A stretch of DNA of 64,000 nt, taken from the NCBI GenBank assembly GCA_964640175.1, contig CAZXFW010000001.1, positions 186,001 through 250,000 of the forward strand, read 5' to 3'. This document shows positions 1-7,799 of this stretch, one piece after another (within the stretch, counting starts at the first letter, position 1; every line of letters starts with the position of its first letter). This stretch comes from JACKDX01 sp964640175 (GTDB taxonomy: Bacteria; Myxococcota_A; Polyangia; Polyangiales; GCA-016699535). The position numbers and the translations under genes are program-made. Below the pieces are notes generated by a model, which saw only the letters and a list, made by a program, of their open reading frames with translations, was not told where the DNA came from and ran no database searches.

Positions 1-46
1 ACTATTGCAATATCGACGTCTTCATACGAAGCCGTATGCACGAGTG

Positions 47-1357
47 TTAATGCTTTCCTGAATGTACCAGCTTCATTAACGCAGCGATGGTTTGTGTAAC
101 ATCGCTTTGCTCGTGAGAGTCCTGTCGCAAAAAAGCTTCAATGGCCTCCATACGATGGATAGCATCGTCTAACATTAAATTGTGACCAGGCTTATAGGCG
201 CCTAACACAACCATGTCGCGATGAGTTTCATAGGTAGCAATAATTTCTCGCAACTGTTGTGCTGCGTTACGATGCTCAACTGTCACGAGACGATCCATCA
301 CACGTGACAAGCTGTGTAACACGTCAATTGCAGGATAACGTCCGCGCATGCCTAGTTGTCTGTCTAAGACAATATGACCATCTAGAATGGCGCGTACCTC
401 ATCTGCAATAGGTTCATCCATGTCACCACCTTCTACAAGGACGGTGTAGAACGCTGTAATTGAACCGTGTTCTGCATTTCCAGTGCGTTCCAATAACGCA
501 GGTAGTGCAGCAAATACACTGGGCGGATAGCCTCGCCTGGTAGGCGGTTCTCCTGCAGCTAGACCAACTTCACGGGCTGCGCGAGCAAAACGCGTCACGC
601 TATCCATGAGTAATGTAACCCGGTTTCCCTGCTCTCGAAACCACTCGGCGATGGACGTAGCAACATAGGCACTTTTAAAACGTGTTAATGCTGGTGCATC
701 GCTACTCGCACACACAACAACACTGCGTTGCTGGCCTTGAGTGCCAAGAGTATCTTCAATGAATTCGCGAATTTCACGGCCTCGCTCGCCTACAAGGCAA
801 ACCACACTGATGTCAGTTTCAGCTTGCCGTGCAATTTGTCCTAACAAACTGCTTTTGCCAGCACCGCTGCCTGCGAACACACCAATACGCTGACCGTGCC
901 CAATGCTAAGTAAAGTGTCGATGCAACGAATACCCACAGAAAGCATGGTGTCAATGCGTTTGCGTCGTAACGCATTGGGAGGAGAACGCATGACATCCCA
1001 GCTTTCTCCTTGAATAGGGCGTTTGTCATCGATTGGCTGGCCTAACCCATCCAATACGCGACCTAAAAGCCTGGGGCCACAAGTAATGCGTAAGGGCTGA
1101 CCCGTACTTCGTACAATATCGCCTGGTCCTACCCCTAATGTGGAGCCAAGAGGCATGAGTGTGGCACGCTCTTCCGTAAATGCCACGACCTCACATAGTA
1201 ACGGTTGATCATCTTCACGCAACACCTCCACGCTATCGCCCAAACGTACGCCAGGAATGGTGGCACAAAGAGCTGGTCCAGCAGTGCTTTGTATTCTTCC
1301 CTGCACATGCAGCCCCTCGTGAGCTTCAAGCTTTTTTCGATAACGACTCAAATCCAT
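47..1357 (-). CDS. FliI/SctN-family secretion ATPase
   Basis: Hexameric ATPase of a flagellar or injectisome type III export apparatus, acting at the cytoplasmic face of the export gate. The protein is about 436 residues, the usual family length. A Walker A motif GSGAGKSS lies near residue 163, followed by LVGERGRE, the Walker B region VTLLMDSVTRFARAAREVG, and the C-terminal stretch LGAYKPGHN...AIEAFLRQ typical of FliI/SctN. The open frame extends upstream to 1411, but the Met at 1357 (MDLSRYRKK) fits the family N-terminus better than the hydrophobic extension. No other flagellar or type III gene is in the window, so flagellar and injectisome roles cannot be told apart. Family assignment is firm. 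Confidence 0.9.
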   Translation of the reverse strand: MDLSRYRKKLEAHEGLHVQGRIQSTAGPALCATIPGVRLGDSVEVLREDDQPLLCEVVAFTEERATLMPLGSTLGVGPGDIVRSTGQPLRITCGPRLLGRVLDGLGQPIDDKRPIQGESWDVMRSPPNALRRKRIDTMLSVGIRCIDTLLSIGHGQRIGVFAGSGAGKSSLLGQIARQAETDISVVCLVGERGREIREFIEDTLGTQGQQRSVVVCASSDAPALTRFKSAYVATSIAEWFREQGNRVTLLMDSVTRFARAAREVGLAAGEPPTRRGYPPSVFAALPALLERTGNAEHGSITAFYTVLVEGGDMDEPIADEVRAILDGHIVLDRQLGMRGRYPAIDVLHSLSRVMDRLVTVEHRNAAQQLREIIATYETHRDMVVLGAYKPGHNLMLDDAIHRMEAIEAFLRQDSHEQSDVTQTIAALMKLVHSGKH

Positions 1358-1515
1358 CGCATGGAAGAATACCAGTAAGATAATTAAAAGACACCACTGA
1401 TACCCGTGCAATGATTCTAAAAAGCAGCACTGGTAATTAGCAAATCGACTTTACCAAATTCGTCAAGAGTGTATTTGACGGCATTCTCACATGCTGCATA
1501 CCTTTGACCTTCACT

Positions 1516-1531
1516 TGGCATGGTTGCTGCA
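1516..1531 (+). promoter_or_regulatory. possible sigma-54 promoter
   Basis: The sequence TGGCATGGTTGCTGCA matches the -24/-12 pattern TGGCAYR-N4-YTGCA, with the GG and GC pairs at the correct spacing. It lies 30 bases before the GTG of the lipoprotein gene at 1561 and just upstream of its AAGGAGG ribosome-binding site. An NtrC-type activator is encoded 590 bases downstream. The match is to a short degenerate consensus, so chance is possible. Confidence 0.35.
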
Positions 1532-1560
1532 TGTTCGTCTAAGCAAGGAGGGCGGAAGCC

Positions 1561-1959
1561 GTGAAGATATCGCAAATACTCGTGTTGTTTTTTATCCTGA
1601 ATGGTTTCACGATTTCAGCATGTGCAAGGCCTTATGAAGGATACAAGCCTGCTACTGCTAAGGAAACAGCCAAGGCCCAGGAAACGACCATGGTCGGATC
1701 CATGGAGGAGCTTGTAGAAAATCCTGAACAAGTATCGAAGAACGACAAGCCTGCCTCGCGTCGAGACCAAACAAACCATTCAGGTGATGCTAACAGTAAG
1801 GACGTGACTGGCACGATGAGTAGGGGTGGTGCTCGAGAAAAAGCGCCATCCTCAAATACGGATCGGGCACCGGGCATGATTACACCACCAAGCTCGAACA
1901 CTTCCTCACTTCCTGTACCGCCGTCGGGAAGCGCTGGTGGTATTCCAGTTGGGCCATGA
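1561..1959 (+). CDS. small secreted lipoprotein, unknown function
   Basis: I do not recognise a family. The 132-residue product starts at GTG behind a strong AAGGAGG ribosome-binding site. It has a hydrophobic signal segment ending in the lipobox ISAC near residue 21, so it is probably a lipidated envelope protein. The mature part has no predicted globular core: it is rich in Ser, Pro, Gly, Lys and Glu and ends in a Pro/Ser/Gly tract. It stands alone between the FliI/SctN-type ATPase (divergent) and the NtrC-type regulator (same strand). A sigma-54-like promoter sits at 1516. Export is reasonably supported; function is unknown. Confidence 0.65.
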   Translation: MKISQILVLFFILNGFTISACARPYEGYKPATAKETAKAQETTMVGSMEELVENPEQVSKNDKPASRRDQTNHSGDANSKDVTGTMSRGGAREKAPSSNTDRAPGMITPPSSNTSSLPVPPSGSAGGIPVGP

Positions 1960-2148
1960 GTGACGTATGTGATAGTGGAGGCAATTGTCCTCAAAAGTAG
2001 ATAATTGCCTCACTTTCTAGAGGACACTGCACCCATTATCTCACCAGGTTCGTCTGCTTGACTTCCAAGCCACGCCAATCTTACATTCTTATTGGATTTC
2101 CAGCGTTTTGTGTAGTTGAGAGCGGTTGCTTGGGGGAAGGGCAGTGTC

Positions 2149-3507
2149 ATGAAAACGGAAGTATTGATCGTTGATGACGATAAGGATATGTGCGAGGCAA
2201 TCCAAGCAGGCCTGTCCAGGTATGGCATGGAGACATACTGGTGCAACTCTGCAGAAGAGGCGCTCGTGTTGCTGCGGGAGCGAGATTACGATGTGATTTT
2301 GGCCGACCTCAATTTAGAGGAAATGAACGGTCTTGATCTGTGTAAACGTATTGTTGAAAACAGACCTGATATTCCTGTCATTGTAATTACGGCATACGGC
2401 AGCATGGATTGGGCGATAGCAGCGATTCGGGCAGGCGCCTATGATTTCGTTAATAAACCGATAGAAATTGCAGCACTTGCTCACATTGTAGAGCGAGGCA
2501 AACAGCATCGGCATTTGCGAGAAGAGGTTAAACGTCTTCGAGAAAAAGCAGGAAACATCGATAATGGAGAGTTAATCGGAGAGAGTGCTGCAATCAAAAA
2601 AGTTTACGAAATGATTAGTCGGTTAAGCGATACTGACTCAACAGTTCTGATAACCGGTGAGAGTGGAACGGGAAAAGAATTAGTCGCACGGGCACTTCAT
2701 GCGCACAGCCGGCGTGCAAACTTACCGTTTCTTCCTGTTAACTGTGCCGCAGTTCCAGCAAATCTTTTGGAAAGTGAAATGTTTGGACACGTTAAAGGTG
2801 CTTTTACCGATGCGTATGCCGATCGCAAAGGCTTGTTTGAGCAAGCCAATGGCGGCACTGTGCTGCTGGACGAAGTGGGTGAAATGCCCATGGAAATGCA
2901 GTCTAAGTTCTTGCGTATTTTGGAAGAACGCTCTGTACGTCCGATAGGTGGAGAAAAAGAGATTAGCTTTAACATCCGAATAGTTGCGTCTACAAATCGC
3001 GATTTGGAAACCGAAGTGGAAGAAAACCGGTTTCGCGAAGATCTGTATTATCGCCTCAATGTAGTTCAAATCCATCTTCCGCCATTGCGTGCGCGCGGCA
3101 ACGATATCTTACTGCTTGCACAACATTTCTTAAAGAAGATTGGTGCGAGGTTGCATAAATCCGTTGAGGGAATTTCCAGCGAAGCTGCTCGAAAATTATT
3201 GGAATACGATTGGCCTGGCAATATTCGTCAGCTTCAAAACTCCATCGAACGTGCGGTGACGCTAACGCAATTCAATCAAATTACAGTAGACGATTTACCT
3301 GATAAAATTAAACATTATGAAAGTAGCCGTATGGTTTTAGTGGACAGCGATGCTGAGCATTTACTGACCTTGGAAGAGTTGGAAAAGCGTTATATCGAAC
3401 GAGTACTTAAGGCAGTTGCAGGCAATAAAACCCAAGCAGCGAGTGTGTTGGGGATGGATCGCCGTACACTGTACCGTAAGCTCGAACGGTATCAGGCGCT
3501 TTCCTAG
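2149..3507 (+). CDS. NtrC-family sigma-54-dependent response regulator
   Basis: A 452-residue transcription activator that works with sigma-54 RNA polymerase. The receiver domain (about 1-120) has acidic pocket D9-D11, phospho-acceptor D53, T81 and K103. The AAA+ domain carries Walker A GESGTGKE and Walker B GGTVLLDEVGEMP. Its sigma-54 contact loop reads GAFTDA where GAFTGA is canonical, a variant known in this family. A Fis-type helix-turn-helix ends the protein (GNKTQAASVLGMDRRTLYRKL). The Met at 2149 follows GGGGAAGG and precedes the receiver core, so it is preferred over the upstream TTG at 2116. No histidine kinase is adjacent; the NtrY-like kinase at 19610 also lacks a neighbouring regulator. 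Confidence 0.93.
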   Translation: MKTEVLIVDDDKDMCEAIQAGLSRYGMETYWCNSAEEALVLLRERDYDVILADLNLEEMNGLDLCKRIVENRPDIPVIVITAYGSMDWAIAAIRAGAYDFVNKPIEIAALAHIVERGKQHRHLREEVKRLREKAGNIDNGELIGESAAIKKVYEMISRLSDTDSTVLITGESGTGKELVARALHAHSRRANLPFLPVNCAAVPANLLESEMFGHVKGAFTDAYADRKGLFEQANGGTVLLDEVGEMPMEMQSKFLRILEERSVRPIGGEKEISFNIRIVASTNRDLETEVEENRFREDLYYRLNVVQIHLPPLRARGNDILLLAQHFLKKIGARLHKSVEGISSEAARKLLEYDWPGNIRQLQNSIERAVTLTQFNQITVDDLPDKIKHYESSRMVLVDSDAEHLLTLEELEKRYIERVLKAVAGNKTQAASVLGMDRRTLYRKLERYQALS

Positions 3508-3581
3508 GTTATTTTAGACGCGAGGCTTAGAAAGCTGCAGTCATGAGTGTCCCTGGCTGGATGTGTCAAAACACCACACCT

Positions 3582-3596
3582 GATGCAATTTGCATC
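3582..3596. promoter_or_regulatory. perfect 7-1-7 inverted repeat, possible operator
   Basis: GATGCAA-T-TTGCATC is a perfect 15-base palindrome in the 197-base gap between the NtrC-type gene and the Cys-rich lipoprotein gene. The 7-1-7 layout resembles Fur-family sites. Its half-sites ATGCAA/TTGCAT are the same words used, with a 5-base spacer, in the operators at 29617, 31266 and 35115. It lies 108 bases before the start at 3705. A regulatory role is inferred. Confidence 0.4.
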
Positions 3597-3704
3597 TATA
3601 GATTGTAGGCGTATGTCTATAAATGAGGGATTTAAAAGTGACTCACATGGCGCGATCATTGCTTAGGTCTCAAGCACTAACTTTTTAATTGGGGAGTAAA
3701 AAGG

Positions 3705-3983
3705 ATGCTTGATATTAAAAAACTACTAAAGATTTTAAGCGTTAGCATTGTACTTGTCGCTAGTGTGGGCACGATGAGCTGCAGTGATGCTGAAAACGTA
3801 ATTGATTGTTTGGACATATGTGAGACGGTTGAAGACTGCGCAGGAGATGATTTTGACGTCGATGAGTGCGTGGACTCCTGTGAAGATAATTCTGACAATC
3901 AAATTGATACCTGCGATCAGTGTTTGGATGAAAAGGACAGCTGCATAGACTGCACGTTGGACTGTGCCTTGCTGCTGACCTAA
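3705..3983 (+). CDS. small Cys-rich acidic lipoprotein
   Basis: A 92-residue secreted protein of no family I recognise. Residues 1-25 form a lysine-led signal peptide ending TMSC, which probably lipidates Cys26. The mature part of about 67 residues has eleven Cys, mostly in CxxC and CxxxC spacings, and a large excess of Asp and Glu over basic residues. That suggests either a disulphide-knotted or a metal-binding domain. The ribosome-binding site GGGGAG precedes the ATG. It is a single gene between the NtrC-type regulator and the convergent dnaJ. A perfect palindrome at 3582 may regulate it. Small acidic Cys-rich lipoproteins are common in myxobacterial proteomes, but no role is assigned here. 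Confidence 0.75.
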   Translation: MLDIKKLLKILSVSIVLVASVGTMSCSDAENVIDCLDICETVEDCAGDDFDVDECVDSCEDNSDNQIDTCDQCLDEKDSCIDCTLDCALLLT

Positions 3984-4014
3984 TCTTCCAAATTTTATCA
4001 GTAATTCCGGTTGG

Positions 4015-5064
4015 TTAGGACTTCAAGCGTGTGGTGGGTGGCATAAGGGTATGACCGAGTTCTATGAGAAGCTGTCGTTGTTGATTTGTGATCTTTGATG
4101 GAATGTCCACTTCAACATGAACGTACTGGTCACCCTTGCCATACGCTCCCAACACAGGAAACCCTTTGCCACGTAGGCGAAAGATTTTTCCTGAAGCGGT
4201 TCCTGGTGGGATCTTGAGAACGACAGGGCCACTCACGGTAGGCACGTCAATTTCTGCGCCTAGCACTGCTTGAGGATAGGTAATGGAAACAGAGCAATGA
4301 ATATCTGAGGCTTTCCTGGTGAATATTGGATGCTCTTTGATGTGAATATACAAATGCAAATCCCCTGCATGGCTAAGGGTACGGTCTCCAGCGCCCCGCA
4401 ATGTACGCGTGTTTCCATGTTCAATGCCAGCGGGTACCTGTACGAGTAATGCTTCGGTTCTCTGCATGACGCGTTTGCCTGAACAACGCATGCATGGGTT
4501 TTCAATGATTTGACCAGTTCCGTGACACACCTCACAGTCGCGCACGCCTTTAAAAACACCTTTGCCTTTGTGCACGTGTCCTTGCCCTTTGCATGGAATG
4601 CAGGTCGTTGCTAGCGTTCCGATGGCAGCACCAGTACCGTCGCATTCGGTGCAAGGTACCGAGCGATCCACTTGAATGGGTTTTTCTGTACCAAGAGCGG
4701 CCTCTTCGAAGGTGATCTCCAGGTGATAGCTCAAGTCTGCAGGCAAGTGACTGCGTCGACGTCCGGAACGAAACATGTCCCGAATGCTTTCCAAAACTTC
4801 TTTAAGATCAATGCCGGAAGCATCTCCTTGTGCTCCAAACGCCGCATGACCAGTTTGGTCATAGCGTTTCCGTTTATCGGGGTGACTTAGAATAGCATAG
4901 GCTTGTACGCACAATTTAAACCGTTCTTCCGCTTCCGTATCCCCAGGATTACGATCGGGGTGATACTGTACGGCAAGTCTGCGGTAAGCGCGCTTGATTT
5001 CATCGGCTTCTGCAGTTTTGGTAACCCCAAGTACGGCGTAATAATCCTCAAAAGTCTCTACCAT
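4015..5064 (-). CDS. dnaJ: chaperone protein DnaJ
   Basis: Hsp40 co-chaperone that delivers substrates to DnaK and stimulates its ATPase. The N-terminal J domain contains the HPD motif (YHPDRNPGD). It is followed by a short Gly/Phe stretch and a zinc-binding domain with four CxxC pairs (CTEC, CIPC, CEVC, CMRC). The last repeat reads CSGKR, so its Gly-x-Gly is degraded. The C-terminal substrate-binding domains end near residue 340. The Met at 5064 (MVETFEDYY) puts the J domain at the usual distance from the start; the frame is open to 5082. It diverges from the pseudouridine synthase gene with under 50 bases between starts. No CIRCE element or dnaK is visible. A second J protein lies at 13221. 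Confidence 0.93.
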   Translation of the reverse strand: MVETFEDYYAVLGVTKTAEADEIKRAYRRLAVQYHPDRNPGDTEAEERFKLCVQAYAILSHPDKRKRYDQTGHAAFGAQGDASGIDLKEVLESIRDMFRSGRRRSHLPADLSYHLEITFEEAALGTEKPIQVDRSVPCTECDGTGAAIGTLATTCIPCKGQGHVHKGKGVFKGVRDCEVCHGTGQIIENPCMRCSGKRVMQRTEALLVQVPAGIEHGNTRTLRGAGDRTLSHAGDLHLYIHIKEHPIFTRKASDIHCSVSITYPQAVLGAEIDVPTVSGPVVLKIPPGTASGKIFRLRGKGFPVLGAYGKGDQYVHVEVDIPSKITNQQRQLLIELGHTLMPPTTRLKS

Positions 5065-5111
5065 TGTTGCCAAACCTGGCATGAGCGAAAATCATTAGCA
5101 AGAAACAACCC

Positions 5112-6032
5112 ATGACACGGACCAAAGAAGTTACAGAAGAACACATAGGGCAGAGGTTAGACGAGTGGTTGGCCGAGGTCGGTGTGGCGCCGAGTCGCCG
5201 GCAAGCCCAGATGATGGTTCGCAATGGTCAAGTGCGACTCAACAATCGTGTGGTCAGCAAAGCCAGGACATTAAGCAAGGGGGATGTGGTCAGCGTTGAG
5301 GGTGAGAGTTTGTCTTCAACATTTATCCCTTTACCCAACTCGTCTGTATTGCTTGATGTTGTTTACGAAGATGCATGGCTAGTGATAATCAACAAGCCTG
5401 CAGGGCTTCCTTGTCATCCACTAAAACCGCACGAACAGGAGACGTTAGTCAATGGACTATTGGCACGTTATCCAGGCATGAGAGACGTCGGTTACAGTGC
5501 ACGCGAAGCAGGCTTGATCCATCGATTAGACAATGACACCTCGGGTGCGTTAATCGCCGCGAAAACCAACGACGCATTTGAGTTTCTTAAAGACCTTCTT
5601 CAGCAAGGTCTTATGAACAAACGCTATGTAGCATTATGCCAAGGTCAGGTGACAGCTCCTTTGGATATTGCATTGCCACTAAGGCCTCATCCTAAGAATC
5701 GTCGTAAGATGTGTGTGGATCATGATACGAGCGATGTCACCCATCTCAGGCATAGCCGAATTATCACTAGTCAACCTGTAAGTGAGTTTAGCCTTGTGGA
5801 GCTCAGCGTCAGTAAAGCCATGCGTCACCAAATCCGATGTCACCTAGCTGCACTGCAGCATCCCATCGTTGGTGATGCACTGTACGGAGGTCCGATGGTA
5901 GACGGACTCACACATCATTTCTTGCATGCGAGTCAAGTAGGATTTTTGCATCCTCGCATGAGCGAACATGTCTCAGTGGATATTCCACTGTCTTCACGCC
6001 ATATACAGCTCTTAGAAAGTCTTAGGTCTTAA
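5112..6032 (+). CDS. RluA/RluD-family pseudouridine synthase
   Basis: Converts uridine to pseudouridine in rRNA or tRNA. The 306-residue protein has an N-terminal S4 RNA-binding domain (about 12-70, RLDEWLAEVGVAPSRRQAQ). The catalytic domain carries the motif HRLDNDTSG, whose Asp is the nucleophile, and the family segments IINKPAGLPCHP and MRHQIRCHLAAL. The architecture matches RluD/RluC rather than the smaller S4-less RluA, but the target site cannot be assigned from sequence. It is divergent from dnaJ and converges with the ABC permease gene, overlapping that gene's 3' end by 11 bases. Confidence 0.92.
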   Translation: MTRTKEVTEEHIGQRLDEWLAEVGVAPSRRQAQMMVRNGQVRLNNRVVSKARTLSKGDVVSVEGESLSSTFIPLPNSSVLLDVVYEDAWLVIINKPAGLPCHPLKPHEQETLVNGLLARYPGMRDVGYSAREAGLIHRLDNDTSGALIAAKTNDAFEFLKDLLQQGLMNKRYVALCQGQVTAPLDIALPLRPHPKNRRKMCVDHDTSDVTHLRHSRIITSQPVSEFSLVELSVSKAMRHQIRCHLAALQHPIVGDALYGGPMVDGLTHHFLHASQVGFLHPRMSEHVSVDIPLSSRHIQLLESLRS

Positions 6033-6798
6033 GACGATACCCAGTTTTAAAAACCCATCCGATGACGAGCAAACACGAGCCAAAAAAGATTAATGTCATG
6101 GCAAAGCTCAGACCAAATGCGACGTCGGATATGCCATAAAAACACCAACGAAATCCGTTAATTAGGTATACAATAGGATTAAACATCGTGACTGTTCGCC
6201 ACGTGGGGTCAAGCATTTCGATCGAGTAAAACGCGCCACCTAAAAAGGTAAGAGGTGTAATTACGAGCATGGGAATGAATTGCAGCTGTTCAAAGCTTTT
6301 GGACCAAAGGCCGATAATAAATCCAAACAAACTAAACGTAGATGCTGTAAGTACGAGAAAAGAAAGCATCCATATCGGATGAACAATATGAATAGGCACA
6401 AAACATGCTGCTGTAACTAAGATCACTGCACCAAGCACTACCGATTTGGTGGTGGCTGCCCCAACATATGCCAAGACAATTTCCAAGTACGATACCGGTG
6501 CTGATAGTAGTTCGTATATCGTGCCTGTGAACTTCGGGAAGTATATACCAAACGAGGCATTTGAAATGCTTTCGGTAAAAACTGCCAGCATGATGAGCCC
6601 AGGCACAATAAAGGCGCCATAAGAGACTCCATCCACACTGTCCATGCGAGACCCGATAGCGGCACCAAAAACAACAAAGTAAAGTGATGTGGTGATCACG
6701 GGAGTAACGAGCGTTTGTACGACTGTGCGTAGTGCACGTGCCATTTCAAATTTATAAATAGCCCAAACACCGTGTCGATTAAACCAACGTAGATTCAT
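6022..6798 (-). CDS. ABC-2 type transporter permease (YadH-like)
   Basis: Membrane subunit of an ABC exporter. The 258-residue protein has six hydrophobic segments. From memory it follows Escherichia coli YadH closely along its length: VQTLVTPVITTSLYFVVFG, FIVPGLIMLAV, TPLTFLGGAFYSIEML and NPIVYLINGFRW are all family signatures. It overlaps the upstream ATPase gene by 4 bases (ATGA), so the two are translationally coupled and form one transporter. The exported substrate of this family is not established. Its 3' end overlaps the convergent pseudouridine synthase gene by 11 bases. Confidence 0.9.
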   Translation of the reverse strand: MNLRWFNRHGVWAIYKFEMARALRTVVQTLVTPVITTSLYFVVFGAAIGSRMDSVDGVSYGAFIVPGLIMLAVFTESISNASFGIYFPKFTGTIYELLSAPVSYLEIVLAYVGAATTKSVVLGAVILVTAACFVPIHIVHPIWMLSFLVLTASTFSLFGFIIGLWSKSFEQLQFIPMLVITPLTFLGGAFYSIEMLDPTWRTVTMFNPIVYLINGFRWCFYGISDVAFGLSFAMTLIFFGSCLLVIGWVFKTGYRLKT

Positions 6799-7751
6799 AA
6801 TGATGACTTTGCTTGTTCTCGTTCGCGCACAAGGCTTACAAAGATATCTTCCAAGGATCGTTGATGCGTGTGCAAGTCTTGATAGCCAATGCCAAGTTCA
6901 TCCAGGCGTCGCAACAATAAAGGAACATTATGAGAGGTGTTGCTTGCATCAAAACTATAGATGAGTTCGTTGCCATCTCCATGAGTTGAGAGGTTGAAGT
7001 CTGCGAGCTGTGCTGGAATGGCATGCAGGGGTTCTTTGAGAGTTATGGTGAGTTGTTTTTTCCCAAGCGTACTCATAAGGGTTGATTTTGCTTCGGCTAA
7101 CAGCAGTTGGCCTTGACTCATGACACCGATTCTGTCTGCTAACTGTTCGGCTTCTTCGATGTAATGTGTGGTTAAAATGATGGTGACGCCTCGATCTCGT
7201 AAATCACGTACCAACGACCACATGTCCTTGCGTAAATCCACGTCAACTCCAGCGGTTGGTTCGTCAAGAAAAAGAATGGCAGGCTCATGTGCCAATGCTT
7301 TGGCGATAAGGACTCTGCGTTTCATCCCGCCCGATAACGTTAGGATTTTGTCGTGCCTCTTATTCCACAGGGAAAGATCGCGTAAAATTTTTTCGATATA
7401 GTCTGGGTTTGGCGAAAGCCCAAAGAGATGACGGCTGAAATTTACAGTTGCCCATACTGTTTCAAACATATCGGTAGAAAGCTCTTGAGGCACCAGTCCT
7501 ATGGAAGCCCGTGTTTTTCGATAGTCTTTAACAATGTGGTGTCCGGCGACATGCACCGTGCCTGTGCTGGCTGTAACAATTCCACAAACGATGCTGATCA
7601 GGGTGGTTTTGCCTGCACCATTGGGCCCTAACAATGCAAAAATTTCTCCTGAATAGATATCAAGATTGATCTTTTTGAGCGCCTCAAGCCCGGAAGCATA
7701 CGTCTTGCTGAGGTTTTCAATGCGTACGATGGGCACCATACCTGAATTCAT
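6795..7751 (-). CDS. ABC transporter ATP-binding protein (YadG-like)
   Basis: ATPase subunit that powers the permease encoded immediately downstream. It contains Walker A GPNGAGKTT, signature LSGGMKRR, Walker B ILFLDEP and the H-loop LTTHYIEEAEQLADR. The C-terminal extension after residue 220 is typical of ABC-2 drug or polysaccharide exporters. The frame opens at a TTG at 7793; ATG at 7751 or 7739 (MVPIVRIENLSKTY) is more likely. uvrB ends just upstream at 7800 on the same strand, so the exporter may be transcribed from the uvrB promoter. Confidence 0.92.
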   Translation of the reverse strand: MNSGMVPIVRIENLSKTYASGLEALKKINLDIYSGEIFALLGPNGAGKTTLISIVCGIVTASTGTVHVAGHHIVKDYRKTRASIGLVPQELSTDMFETVWATVNFSRHLFGLSPNPDYIEKILRDLSLWNKRHDKILTLSGGMKRRVLIAKALAHEPAILFLDEPTAGVDVDLRKDMWSLVRDLRDRGVTIILTTHYIEEAEQLADRIGVMSQGQLLLAEAKSTLMSTLGKKQLTITLKEPLHAIPAQLADFNLSTHGDGNELIYSFDASNTSHNVPLLLRRLDELGIGYQDLHTHQRSLEDIFVSLVREREQAKSSL

Positions 7752-7799
7752 AGAGAGGCTATGGTCTTTAAAGGAATGCACACAAAGCTGCAAGAGGAG

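Noticed and set aside
1632..1994. A 120-residue minus-strand open frame opposite the small lipoprotein
   Set aside because: The plus-strand product has a strong ribosome-binding site and signal peptide; the antisense product has neither.
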